Shown here in pieces: positions 41,942-53,239 of a DNA stretch of 64,000 nt (its first letter is position 1; every line of letters begins with the position of its first letter). The translations under genes and the position numbers were made by a program. Under the pieces are notes generated by a model, which had not been told where the DNA came from, made no database searches, and saw only the letters and a program-made list of their open reading frames with translations. Source of the stretch: Petrolisthes cinctipes (Eukaryota > Arthropoda > Malacostraca > Decapoda > Porcellanidae); NCBI GenBank assembly GCA_033782935.1, contig JAWQEG010000075.1:16001-80000 (forward strand), given 5' to 3'.

Positions 41942-42262
41942 TATCTGGCATTAATAAGGTCGATAATAGTATATCCACCCATACGACAAATAACCATGAA
42001 GAAAACAACTTTAAACTATCTTCAAATAATTCAAAATAAACTGTTAAAATTCATTTTCAACATAAAATATCCCCAAATAATAACCAATGAAGAACTACAC
42101 AACCGTGCAAATCTTCCAAAATTAAAACATTTACTGCTAGAAAGATCAAATGACATATGCGGAAAAATATCAACACTTGAAATGAGCAATAACTTGAATG
42201 AATTAACAACTGAAACAATGGAAAGACAACAAAATAATTGGTTCCCAATAAGCTACTTATAG
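41942..42262 (+). pseudogene. Jockey-like LINE RT C-terminal fragment
   Basis: The frame reads ALIRSIIVYPPI, then LNYLQIIQNKLLKFIFNIKYPQI and EELHNRANLPKL. Jockey-clade LINEs have ALIRSVLEYPPI, LQ-x-VQNKALRF and EE-H. It is AT-rich and 5'-truncated. A TA tract (41925-41943) separates it from the A2 LTR. 42263-42399 holds no gene and may be its 3' UTR. Confidence 0.65.
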
Positions 42263-42402
42263 AATAGCCATACAATAAACCAGATTAAAAACCTCACCAC
42301 TAGTCTTCCTTTAAACTTCTCTTAACCTACAAGTAAAGGAGAATTATGAACTGCACTGAGTTAAGAATTTATAGACACTATTAAGAGAGGTTACTTATAA
42401 GA

Positions 42403-42942
42403 CTACCCCCCAAATGGGAACTGCCTTGACGTGGTGGGGGGGCTTGCGTGTCTCTGAGACCTGGCGAGCTAGGATAGAGGGGGTTCCGGCCCCTGCTTTG
42501 CCCTGATTTTGGGAGAGAGGGCTTCCCATGCTAGTAAGGTCGCCAGTGAGAGACCAGACTAAATGGTTCCCATGCATTAGGCTGCCAGTACGGACCAACA
42601 GTGCTGCCCTCCGGAGGGACCGCCCTCTAGGGGCCGTCCTATGTTGGATGGTTGGTTTCTGGGCCGGGAGATGTTAGGGAAGGGGGTCTCAGCACCGTCG
42701 TGGGCAAACTTTCGAGCCATTGGGGCTGCTTTTTAAAACGAGTGGCCCCTTGGGGGAAAAGGTATCCCGCCCACGGCGACCAGCGCTCGGTCCCCTCATC
42801 TGCCCGGTAGGTAGTAGCTCTTGGCTCCTGGGGCCAACAACATTAAATAAAAAAATGATATATGGATAAATAAAAGTCCCAATCTCTTCCTCGAGCAGTG
42901 GTCGACTAGGCCCGCGAGACATCACTCTCTGGTCGTAGTACT
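42403..42942 (+). promoter_or_regulatory. LINE-2b 5' UTR with long-range pairing
   Basis: It starts CCCCCCAAATGGGAACTGCC and TTGACGTGGTGGGGGGGCTTG, given in two parts. GTCTCT (42450-42455) can pair with AGAGAC (42549-42554), and CTGGCGA (42461-42467) with TCGCCAG (42540-42546), giving a nested two-part stem. An early CCC-AAAT-GGG hairpin is also possible. LINE 5' ends of this kind can carry internal promoters or self-cleaving ribozymes; neither is shown here. Confidence 0.5.
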
Positions 42943-43581
42943 ATGCAGAAAGCTGCAAATAAGACTAGACCTAGCAGGTCGGGTGTGTGTTTCGACGAAC
43001 CCTGTTAGCGATTTTGACACGTTAATGTTAACGAATGTACTTGCATCCTTTTCCTATGGCGCTATCCACTCCATTTTTAAGTGTTTTGGAGTAGTTCTTC
43101 ATATCCGAATCACATATGACAGTGATTGTAGGTCTAATCGGTGCTATATTACTTTCAATACAAATGCTGCTGCCAAAGCAGCATTTGAGGCAAAAGATTC
43201 TTTGACTGTGGGGGATACTCATTGTAAAGTTCAGATGATGCGGTCCACCAATGTAGTTGACAGTGACAATGACTACTGCCCTAACATATTTGATGACTCT
43301 GTAGAGCATGTCCCAAAGGAACGTTGGGTTCCTACACCCTTTTGGTTTGTGGCTTACTACTGGGAGGGACATGGTAACCTTATCCATGCTTCCCGGTATC
43401 TGGAGAAAGAAATTGGATTATTACCAATGGGCCACCTAAAGAAATATGGTATGGGCGTTTTAATCAGAGCCAAAGATCTTGCACAGGCTATGATGCTCCT
43501 CAATCTCCCCTGTCCTTCTGATAGCATGTTTGAATCTATTAAACCACATCGAACATTTAATTATAGCAAGGGGCATATATA

Positions 43582-45356
43582 TTGTGGCAAAAATACAAAA
43601 AAAAAAAGAATAACACAAGGATACTGCTTACCTCTCACAGCTGCAGTTACTATGTGTGTGTGATCACCGGCCGCCAGCGACTCACTCAATAGGCGAGCCC
43701 ACACTTTAATACGAGTTGCCAAACGGCATTTTGATGGCGATTTCTAGGCTGGAAAAAATGTCCTATGTCGGGCAAAGTTGTATTGGGCTTCCTATTGTGG
43801 AACGACTTATTATAACTTATTCAATATTTTTTACATATTTTTAACTTATCTTGGACTTATTTTCATACGAATACAGCCATGAATAAAAATATATATCCTA
43901 TTATTTCAGAAGAGGCTTTTTAGTCCGATTATACGCAAAGATAACAAATTTAGAATGATATACGAACTTATACAGGCCTTTTATAATTTTATTTTACATT
44001 TTACGTCGTCAATGATAGTAACAGTACTAAATCACAATAAGATGTTGATAATATATTGGTGTCCATACGATACGGTCTCCGCTGCTGCAGCAACACGTAA
44101 ACAAACCAACCCAGCACCCAGTGCTTCCATTTTAGGGTAAAATACCCTAAACTAGGGTAATTAGATCCTCTTTAGGGTAGTGTTTAGGGTAATGCTTAAT
44201 TTGGGGTAATTTTAGGGTAATTCATAGGCAAAACATATTTTATATGTCAAAATCTATCGAAAATTAAGAATAGTACACAAAGCTGTTGTAGACATGAAAA
44301 GAAAGTTGAAAGTTAATTAATACTGAGGCTACATATTTACGTTGTTTTACAATTTTGCTGAACCCATCAAATTATCCATAATACAGTGTATTGGGGCATA
44401 ACCCAGATATCCTAAGTTTATTTTCTTTCACTGAAAAACATGATGATCTTTACAAATAGAATTTATTTTAGTTTTTTCTTATATATGATCCTAAATGATT
44501 GTGTAATAATGCATTACATTATTCAAAGTTACGATGTTGCCGATTTTTTAGGGTAATACATAGTAATTTAGGGTAAAACTGGCTCGATTCTAGGGTAATA
44601 TTTTCGGAGCTCATGGAGGCCCTGCCAGCGCAAGGTATGCATATTTCTAATGCTAATAAATGTGAACATATGGCATTTCAACATTTTCCGCTTCATGGTA
44701 TGGGTCATGCTAAATACAATTGTTAATATTTGTAGGCTGTTATACTCATGCAGTTCATGAAAGCCGCTTAATGCACACATTTCGACTTTTATTATTTACT
44801 AATTTATATGAAAAATATAGTATATTCAGCATATATTATGCGAAAACACAAAAGTATGTATTTTTTTATACATTTAAGTAAAAGGTCGTGAACTAGAACG
44901 CTAATTTTCTAGTGTAAAATAAGGTATGAAATTTAACTAAGTTACCCATGTCCAGCACTTAAAAGGTCGCAGATAAAAAATAGATCACCATTTGGCAACA
45001 TCACTCAAAGTGTGGGCTCGCCTATTATACCCAGTTTGAAAACTCGCACACCAATCTCCAATCCCAGCCCAAAACACCCACAACATCCGATCACAGTGCA
45101 ACAAAACCCCGCTGCCAACGCCAAATAACAAATACAAACCCCAACAACCCACCAATAATAATATAAACCCCGAAAGAGAAAGCAACAGAGGTGGTCACCC
45201 TACAACCTCTCTATCCACAGTCTCTGATCACACTCGCCCCTCTCACCTGTCTGTCCTCCCACAAGCAGTGATGCCAACCAGTGTTGCCAACCAATCTCAC
45301 TTCCCCCATATTTACATTATGTACAATTCACTCCAAAACTACACCTATCAAACCAC
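43582..45356. mobile_element. 1,775-bp insertion with 8-bp target duplication in LINE-2b ORF1
   Basis: CATATATA flanks it at 43574-43581 and 45357-45364. Removing one copy plus the insert gives an uninterrupted ORF1 frame (GHIY followed by NEDL). No inverted repeat was found at its own ends. An A-rich run lies near the left end (43593-43611). The 8-bp duplication suggests a hAT- or P-like event but is not proof. A smaller inverted-repeat element sits inside it. Confidence 0.75.
43692..45022. mobile_element. 1.33-kb inverted-repeat element rich in TTTAGGGTAA
   Basis: The left end GGCGAGCCCACACTTTAATA and the right end (read inverted) GGCGAGCCCACACTTTGAGT match, and GTTGCCAAA continues the match to about 40 bp. 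TA is present at 43690-43691 and 45023-45024, so a TA duplication is likely. The interior is AT-rich and holds at least nine copies of TAGGGTAA-type words at 44130-44225 and 44548-44600. No transposase frame is visible, so it is non-autonomous. Confidence 0.7.
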
Positions 45357-46510
45357 ATATATAATGAGGACCTGTATAAATTCTCTGAAGAGGACATTCT
45401 CGCTATGTGCCCAGACAGTGTCCAACGAGTAACGAAGATGAAAGGCAGTAAAAATATGATCATCCTCACTTTCTATGGCTCGCATATCCCAGATCGCATT
45501 AACATTAACCCCACCTCTTTTGAGGTGAAGCCTTTTGTTGAGCATCCCATGCAGTGTTTCTGTTGTCATGAGTTTGGTCATGGGAGGAGGAACTGCAACA
45601 ACCGTTCCCGGTGTGGTAATTGTTCTGCTCTTGACTCACATCTTACTTCTGAGTGTCGGTCAGAGAGTTACTGCTTTTACTGCAGAGATGCTCACCCCTT
45701 GCGTTCTCGCCAATGTAACATGTGCCTCCTTGAGCAGGATATCCTCCACTTGGCTAATGTCCAATTCATTAGTATTGGTAGTGCCAGACGGCAACTCAAC
45801 TTCAGGCGACAGAAGGATGGTGGTGTGAAGACATACGACTCCTTCCAACACCCTCTCAACCCTCTCAAGAAGCAGCTGATTTTTACTCTAGTGAGAGCGT
45901 TTCTAAGGTTACACTACATAATAGCTTCTCTGTCTTGCAAACTATATCAGACACTCATTCTGGTGATCCTTCAACTCATGACAATTCTCAGACTTTAGGT
46001 AAAGGTGTCCATGAGGTAGAGATTCACGCTGCCACAAGCTCTCCAAAAAGGAAACTTAAGTCACCTAAACTGCCACAGAGACGCCTTCGTGGTTCCTCTC
46101 AATTTCACCAGAAGCATTCTCGTGGCTCTGATGAATCTCTTGATTCAACAGAAGTTCCTCCTCGCAAGCTTCCTTTGGGATGATCAGAGGGGCGTGAAGT
46201 TAATGTGGATACCACGGATGTTGTGACTTCAAAAGATGCAGTTTCTCTTCCGCTTGAGCAGCGGAGTGATTCTGCCAACTGTATTATGGATGTTGATGTC
46301 TCTGCCCGTGTCAGTGATACCACTGTTGTACAGGACAATACCAATGTAATTGTTTCAAAGAATATCCCAGCCCATATACTTTCATCTTCTTCTAACATAT
46401 CAGATGCTTCAGGGACTCGTCTATGGGTCCCAATTACTGCCCCAAGTACTACTCCTCAGGTTCGCTCTTTTTCTAGTGGCCCAGGATTAGACAAATCAGT
46501 ACTAAAGTAA

Positions 46511-49325
46511 CACAGTTCAAGGTCCTTCAGTGGAATTCACGTGGCTTGCATGCTTCTTGGGAGAAACTGCGCGTTCTTCTCTCTAGCTTCTCTCCTGCAT
46601 GTGTTTCTCTCCAAGAGACAATGCTTGGGGACTACATTCCTGCCAGTCCTCCAGCATACTCTGCATTTTATTCCAATTCATTTGAAGGGCAGGGTCTCCA
46701 TGGTGACTCTGCCATCCTAGTTCGCCAAGATATTCCATGCACGGGCCTGGAGCTTGACACTCCACTCCAGGCTGTTGCAGTTAAGGTTTTTATGGATCGC
46801 CCGTACACTGTGTGCAGTCTATACCTTCCTCCCAGTGTTACAGTTGGGAGGGGTGATCTCAACCGTCTTGTACGGGACCTTCCTTCTCCCTTTATATTAT
46901 TGGGTCATTTTAATGGTCGTCATCCTCTGTGGGGTGACAGTTCGGTCAACCCCAGGGGTGTTTTATTGGCTTCTTTTATTGAGGGTGAGGGATTAGGAAT
47001 TTTAAATATGGGAGATGTGACACATTTTAATAGCCCTACTGGGACTTTTACCGCCATTGACATTTCCCTTTGATCACCCAGTGCTCTGTTGGATTTTACT
47101 TGGAGAGTGTTGCCTGATTTATATGGCAGTGACTATTTCACTATACTTTTAGAAGGTAACAGGTACGAACCACAGTCTCGTCTTCCTCGGTGAAAATTAG
47201 AGAAGGCTGACTGGCAGTTTTTTAGAGAGCTAACTTCTTCAGTCTCTTCTGAAGCCAATTTTGGTAGCTCTGACGAGGCTGTAACATTTTTCACTGATAT
47301 GCTCCACTCTGCTGCTCTCAACTCTATCCCGAAAACTTCTGGCTACTTTCCCAAACGTCCTGTTCCTTGGTGGTCACCAGTCTGCACCACTGCTCTGCGG
47401 GAGAAGAGCGCTGCTTTCTCTCACCTTCGTCGCAATCGTGGGGACCCAACTCTTTTAAAAGACTTCCGACGGGCAAGGGCTCGGGCTAGACGAGTTTTAA
47501 AAGAGGCAAGACATGCATCTTGGACGACCTATGTGTCTTCAATAAATACTAAAACTCCACTCACCCAAGTGTTCAGGAGAGTCCGTAAGATGGAAGTTTT
47601 CTCCTAGTTCTCCACCTGTACTTAAGGTCAATGGAATTAATATCATGGATGGTTTGACAGTGGCCAATACCATGGCAGAGGCTATTGCAAGAGTCTCCAG
47701 CCGTGACTCTCGACCTCTGGCTGTTAGGCATGAGTTAAGAGCCAAGGAGCGCACTGTACTGGATTTTTCAGGGAACGAGAATGAAAGTTATAACCATATA
47801 TTCACCCTGAGAGACCTACATTTAACTCTCTCTCTCTCTGCGGCGACACTTCTCCTGGGCTAGACAACAACCCATATGCAATGTTACGACACTTGGGTGA
47901 GGAGGCGAACTCATTTCTTTTAGCTTTATATAACAGAATCTGGCTGGAGGGCGTCTTCCCTTCTGGGTGGAGGGTTGCTACCATCCTTCCTTTCCCCAAG
48001 CCAGGCAAGGACTCTGGTGTTGCCCTCAATTACCGACCAATTGCCTTGACCTCCTGTCTCTGTAAACTATTTGAAAAGATGGTGAATGTCAGACGGGTAT
48101 ACTTCTTGGAACGGGGTGATTTTCTGTCTCCGTTCCAGTCTGGTTTCATAAACACCGTTCCACTATAGATGCTCTGGTCAGGTTGGAAGCTGCTGCATGT
48201 GAGGCCTTTGCACGACATCAACACCTTGTCTGTGTATTCTTTGATTTAGAGAAAGTGTATAACACTACATGGCAATATGGCATCCTGCAGCAACTCCATT
48301 TATATGGCCTGCGGGGTCACCTTCCACTCTTTCCTAAGGAATTTCTTACTGGTCGCAGTTTTTCTGTGAGGGTTGGTACAACCCACTCAGCATCTGTTGC
48401 ACAGTAGGAGGACGTCCCCCCAGGGAAACGTCCTCAGTGTCACATCGTTTGACTTGAGTTCCCCTCTTATGTACACTTACGGTCTCTTGCCTCGAGGCTC
48501 TTAACCTGTTGAGGGTCCTGGGCCATACATCCTGGGGGGCTGATCGGTCCACCTTCCTCCGCCTATACCATGTTCTTATTAGGTCAAAATTCGACTATGG
48601 GTGTGAGGTGTACTCTTCTGCCACAAATGCCTGTCTCAGAGGCTTAGACCCTGTTCATCATGCTGGAGTACGTCTGGCAACCGGAGCCTTCAGGTCGTCC
48701 CATATCCCCAGACTCCTGGTGGATGCTAATGAGCCACCTCTTGATCTCCATCACCAGTCCTTGATGGTTCGTTGTTGGCTTCGATTACATCGACTTCCTG
48801 ACTCCCTTCCCTGCTTGGCGGTGTCATCTGATATCATGTCTCAGTACTACCTTTTACATTCTCGTACACCATGGCCCTTTGGCTTGTCCTCCTGGATCGT
48901 CGTGGCCGCAAAGTAACTTTTTGTTGGGTCCCGGCCCTTGTGGGTGTCGATGGGAATGAACGGGCTGACGCCCTGGCTAAGGCTTCGGCCTCCAATTCTT
49001 GGCCTCCAGCCAGGCGTCATCCTGTTCCTGCCGGTGGGAGACGGCTCTTGTCCGTCTCCGCACTGGCCACACATTATTGACTCATGGGTTTTTAATGGAG
49101 AGGGCTCACCCTCCCTACTGTGATGATTGTCTGGTCCCTCTGACAGTACGGCATCTTATTGTCGAGTGTCCCAGCCTTGGGGACCTTCATCGTAGGCACC
49201 TCTCCGAGTACCGGGTAGGTGATGGTTCTTACAGTCTCTCCCAGGTGCTCGGGGAGGAGGCTTGTAGTGTGGGAGGGAACACCCTCTCCTATGTGGAGGA
49301 GGCTGGCCTTCTCCACAAAATATGA
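46511..49325 (+). pseudogene. LINE-2b ORF2: endonuclease, RT remnant, RNase H remnant
   Basis: It starts with FKVLQWNSRGLHASWEKLR and the catalytic QET. The GDFN motif is GHFN, as in LINE-2a. TAIDISL is followed by a stop at 47071. RT fragments include NYRPIALTSCLCKLFEKM (48027-48080), then QSGFINTV, FFDLEKVYNTTW and a jump to the thumb, so the catalytic FADD block is deleted. RNase H is reduced to its last part (WVPALVGVDGNERAD at 48928-48972). The terminal cysteine/histidine cluster is retained (49120-49170). Confidence 0.85.
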
Positions 49326-49556
49326 TTTTGTGATATTTATGGTTTTTAGATGGTTTGATTTTGTTTTATGTATACGGGTTCTTTTAGTAATAATGTGCTT
49401 TTTAGTTTGTGTGTCTTTTAATCATGGTGCCTATCCCTTTTGGGTGTTTATGTTTTATTAATTATGTAGATGACAATTTTATGTTGGGCGGTATATGACC
49501 TTAGCTGTTGCATCGCCAGATGCTTAGTTGCATCAAAAATCAATCAATCAATCAAC

Positions 49557-49645
49557 CTTATATAGATTGATATAATAAAATGGAACCATTGGCTTAATGA
49601 CCTTTGGCTATATGCCACTGGTTGATAGCCAATATATCCAACAAG
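49557..49645 (+). repeat. Short retroposon 3' end with CAAG-repeat tail
   Basis: Between LINE-2b and LINE-5a lie GGCTTAATGACCTTTGGC and GGTTGATAGCC followed by AACAAGCAAGCAAG. The first words resemble the SINE-1 3' module. The tail is a four-base repeat as in LINE-2. Confidence 0.45.
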
Positions 49646-49985
49646 CAAGCAAGTCTTAAAATCTTTCTTGATGCGACACTCGTGTCGAACAGACGTGTTT
49701 TCTGGCTGCAGCTAGTTTTTGCACGTTTGACAAGAGTTGTAGCACTCTAGTGGAATTAAATAAAGATAGTGAGGTGTCATTTTCCTCCTTACCCTTAGTT
49801 AGGTACAGTAGGTTTCTGTACCTATCCCCCCACTGATCGCTCTGGGGTAAGGAAAACCTGAGACGCGGCCACCTCGTAGTGTCTTGAGAGGTTGTTGTGA
49901 ATGTAGATTTCCTCCCTGGGTAGCGTTTACTTCCCTTGTTTTCCGGCGTGTGAACACTCACTTTCCCCGTAGGGGGAAGTGAGTC

Positions 49986-51090
49986 ATGATGGAACCCCCT
50001 CCCGCCCCTCCCCCCATAGGGGGTAGGGGTCCTGACCCGGCTCAACCCTCGATAAGGCCTGAAAACGTAAAGTTTGTGACGATTCGCGTGTCTGGGACAA
50101 CTCCTATAACAAGTGTCAACCACTTCATTATTAAGAAGGTGATTGACTATTGTTGTGGCGAGGTGGATCAGGTCAAGAAATTGTCGAATGGATCCGTCCT
50201 TGTTAAGATGATTAATGCTGGCCAAATCAGCATGTTTGTTCGATTCCTGAGTCCAAAAACTCGTGCAGGGGAGTTGTCTTCTGTAGGGAGTCCATGAAAT
50301 GAGAGATCAGGATGTCATTGCTGCACGTCGCACTTCACGTTTGGAGCATGGCGAGAGAGTTAAGACAGCTTTGGTTATTTTGACTTTTGGTAACGCTTCA
50401 CTACCTGAATTTATTCGAGTTGGATATGAAATTTGTAACGTAACACCATATATTCCGAACTCCTTGAGATGTTTTAATTGCCAGAAATTTGGAAATGGAA
50501 TGAATTTTTGCCGCTCTGTTGTCATGCTGATAAAGATTGTACTTCTGAGGCTGAGAAGTGCTTGAATTGCATGGGTACCCAACCTTCTTCCTCTCAGGCA
50601 TGTCCCGTGTGGGAGGTGTAGAAGGAGATCTGTGCGGTGAAGGCTACTTCTAGTGTCTCGCCCGACCCGTGATGAAGACAATCTGTATGCAGACTGAACC
50701 TGTTCCTGGACTACCACCACTTTCTGAGATTTTCTCTAAGATTTCTGACCCAACCCCCTCTTCATCATCTTCTTCTTCTACTGAACATGTTTCATGCAAC
50801 CTTTAATCTATCTCTTCAACCCCTGATGTATCTTCACTGCTGTACTCTGATGCTATTACTACTTCTCCAAAACAGAATGGCAAGAAGAACCGTAGGAACG
50901 AATTCAACATGACCCCCCTCAAGAAGCAACCCAACTCTCACGTGATGGCCCAGCCTACCCCCGTGAGAGGAGCAAATAGATCTCGCTCCTCGGAAGGGAA
51001 CATGGAGGTGTCCATCGACAACCGCCGATCGATGCCCGGTGGTGGAGGTACTCCTCCAAAGAATAAGAAGAAGGCTAAGTACTCTTAGGC
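49986..51090 (+). pseudogene. LINE-5a ORF1: RRM-like region and zinc knuckle
   Basis: ATG at 49986 opens with a proline-rich stretch, then FVTIRVSGTTPITSVNHFII and VLVKMINAGQISMFVRFL, an RRM-like pattern. A stop at 50295 and a frame change follow. The next frame has ALVILTFGNASLPEFIRVGYE and CFNCQKFGNGMNFC, a knuckle in which the expected histidine is asparagine. A serine-rich tail ends KNKKKAKYS with a stop at 51087-51089. It is the RNA-binding partner of ORF2. Confidence 0.7.
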
Positions 51091-51118
51091 ACTTCATTAA
51101 ACCCTTTAAACCTCCATC

Positions 51119-53186
51119 ATGTATAATATTCTCCAGTGGAATTGTAGAGGTATTACACCCGTGTAATGCACGTGTAATGCACGTGTAATTACACGGGTAT
51201 GCACCCGTGCTAGATCAACACGTGCCTCAGGTAGTTTGTCTACAGGAGACGTTATTGAGAGATTAGCCTGATCCTCAACTTTTTAAACACTACCATTAGT
51301 ACAGGAAACATGACGGTCATGAGGTAGCTATTTACGTTCACAAGTCAATACCCCATTCAGCAGTGGGGCTGAATTCTCCTCTGGAAGCCGTCGCATGCAG
51401 AGTGAAATTCGGCAAAACGTACCTGACAATTTGTTCTCTGTACTGTCTACCACTTGGTCGCATTGATGATGATGATTTTACTTCACTTTTTGATTCATTG
51501 CCCGGTAGAAAAATAATTCTTGGCGATATTAACGTCCATCACCATCAATGGGGTAGCTTGAGGTCGGATGGACGTGGGAATCAGATTGCTGACCTTTTAT
51601 TGCTTTCCAACTTGTGTTTACTGAATGATGGTCGTGCGACTCGTGTAGATGATCATACCGGCCAAACCACATGCATTGATTTATCTTTATCTTCCCCCGG
51701 AATACTAACAGACATCACTTGGGCAACATATGATGACTCTCTGGGAAGCGATCACTTACCCATCTGTCTTACTTATTCATGCGGCAACTTTCGGCCACCA
51801 CCACCAATACCAAAATTTTACACGCAGCCGAGGCTGCTATTCCTAAATCTCCTACAACCCACGATAGCCGAAGAGTTCCTTGGTGGACACCAGAATGCCG
51901 ACAAGCACTCACTAAGCGTAATAGGCGATACAGGATTTTTGACAGAGAGCCAACACAAGCTCACTTCATTGCTTATAAGGCAGCAAGGGCTGAGGCGAGG
52001 AGAACAATTAAGTCAGCAAAACGAGACTCCTGGAGGAGTTCGTGTCCACAGTGAGTCGTACCACCCCATTAGGTCAGGTCTGGTCCACAATTAATGTTTT
52101 TAATAATACAGTAAATACACCCGCACGCCCATCACCACCCTTGAGGTGGGCGGTAACATCATCGACGATCCCGTGGACAATTTGTTGACGTAAGCAGCTC
52201 AGCTAACTACGACCCCCGTTTTCAAGACCACAAACGGGAGGCTGAGCTGCGAGAGATAGACTTTGCCACAGAAGACGTAAATTCTAGCTACAACAAAGAG
52301 TTTACGATTAACGAACTTCTCCTCACCCTGAAATCCTGTAAAGGCTCCAGTCCTGGCCCCTCAGCCATTATGTACGGTATGATTCAGCATCTTACTCAGG
52401 GCAAACCTGAGTAAGCTGTTAGCGGTGTTTAATGAGATTGGGACGTCTCGAACGTTTCCAAACTCATGGCACTACGCACGTCTGCTCCTCATCTGCAGCT
52501 GTACCGCTCCCCCAGCTCATAATTGGCCCTCATCCACTCCAAGTCATCCACTCCTTCAAGCTTCTCAGCATCACTGTGGATGACCAATTATCATGGAAGC
52601 AACATGTCGCTAGGATGGTCAAGGTAGCCTCATACAAGCTGTACATGCTGCGCAGACTCAGGTCTCTGGGGACTCCAGCAGGAGATTTGAAGGCAGTTTA
52701 CACCTCTTTCATATTACCCTCACTGCTGTACACCTCCCCAGCGTGGTCTTCATTTCTGAACAAAACGCAACAACAATAGCTTGAGAAGGTTCAGAAGAGG
52801 GCATGCAGAGTCATACTCGGCCCTGCCTACACCAGCTGCAATAATGCCCTCACCACCCTAAGTCTGCCCAGGCTGACAGCCATGTATGAGCAAGCCCTTA
52901 GCAAGTTCGGGGAAGGCTTGCTACGTAACCCACGCCACCGTCACCTCCTACCACCTGACGCCCCCACACCAGCCAGGGCTACCCGACACCAAAACAAACT
53001 GGTGCCGCTAAGAACCCCTCGCACTGACAGCTATCGCCAGAGCGCTATTCCTACTTTAGTGCGAAAAATAAACACCTAGACTAGTATGTCTCCAAGTTGT
53101 AGCCTATAGATCTTAGAATTAATAATAATGTAATCTTCCCCTCTGTAAATTTTCAGTCTCTGACTGCCATATAAAATAAATCGTTA

Positions 53187-53239
<53 letters not shown>

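Larger units (their letters stand above)
42943..46510 (+). pseudogene. LINE-2b ORF1: RRM plus CCHC knuckles, interrupted
   Basis: ATG at 42943 opens MQKAANKTRPSRSG. After a frame change, residues from LMLTNVLASFSYGAIH to CYITFNTNAAAKAAFEAKD form an RRM-like fold (43024-43200). The frame runs to SKGHIY at 43581, is interrupted, and resumes at 45365 with NEDLYKFSEEDIL. Knuckles follow: CFCCHEFGHGRRNC (C-x2-C-x4-H-x4-C) at about 45556-45597, then CGNCSALDSHLTSEC and CFYCRDAHP. A serine-rich tail ends at a stop at 46508-46510. The protein would bind the LINE RNA and act as a chaperone. Other frameshifts occur near 45830 and a stop at 46182. Confidence 0.8.
42400..49556 (+). mobile_element. LINE-2b: near full-length LINE-2 with a nested 1.8-kb insertion
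   Basis: It has a structured 5' UTR (42403-42942), ORF1, ORF2 and a 3' tail ending TATATGACC, GCTGTTGCATCGCC and ATCAATCAATCAA (49490-49556). ORF2 aligns with LINE-2a. Internal deletions remove the RT catalytic block and most of RNase H. A 1,775-bp insertion splits ORF1. Confidence 0.85.

Noticed and set aside
44130..44600. Interstitial telomere array
   Set aside because: The words are dispersed and not in tandem, and arthropod telomeres are typically TTAGG. They sit inside an inverted-repeat element.
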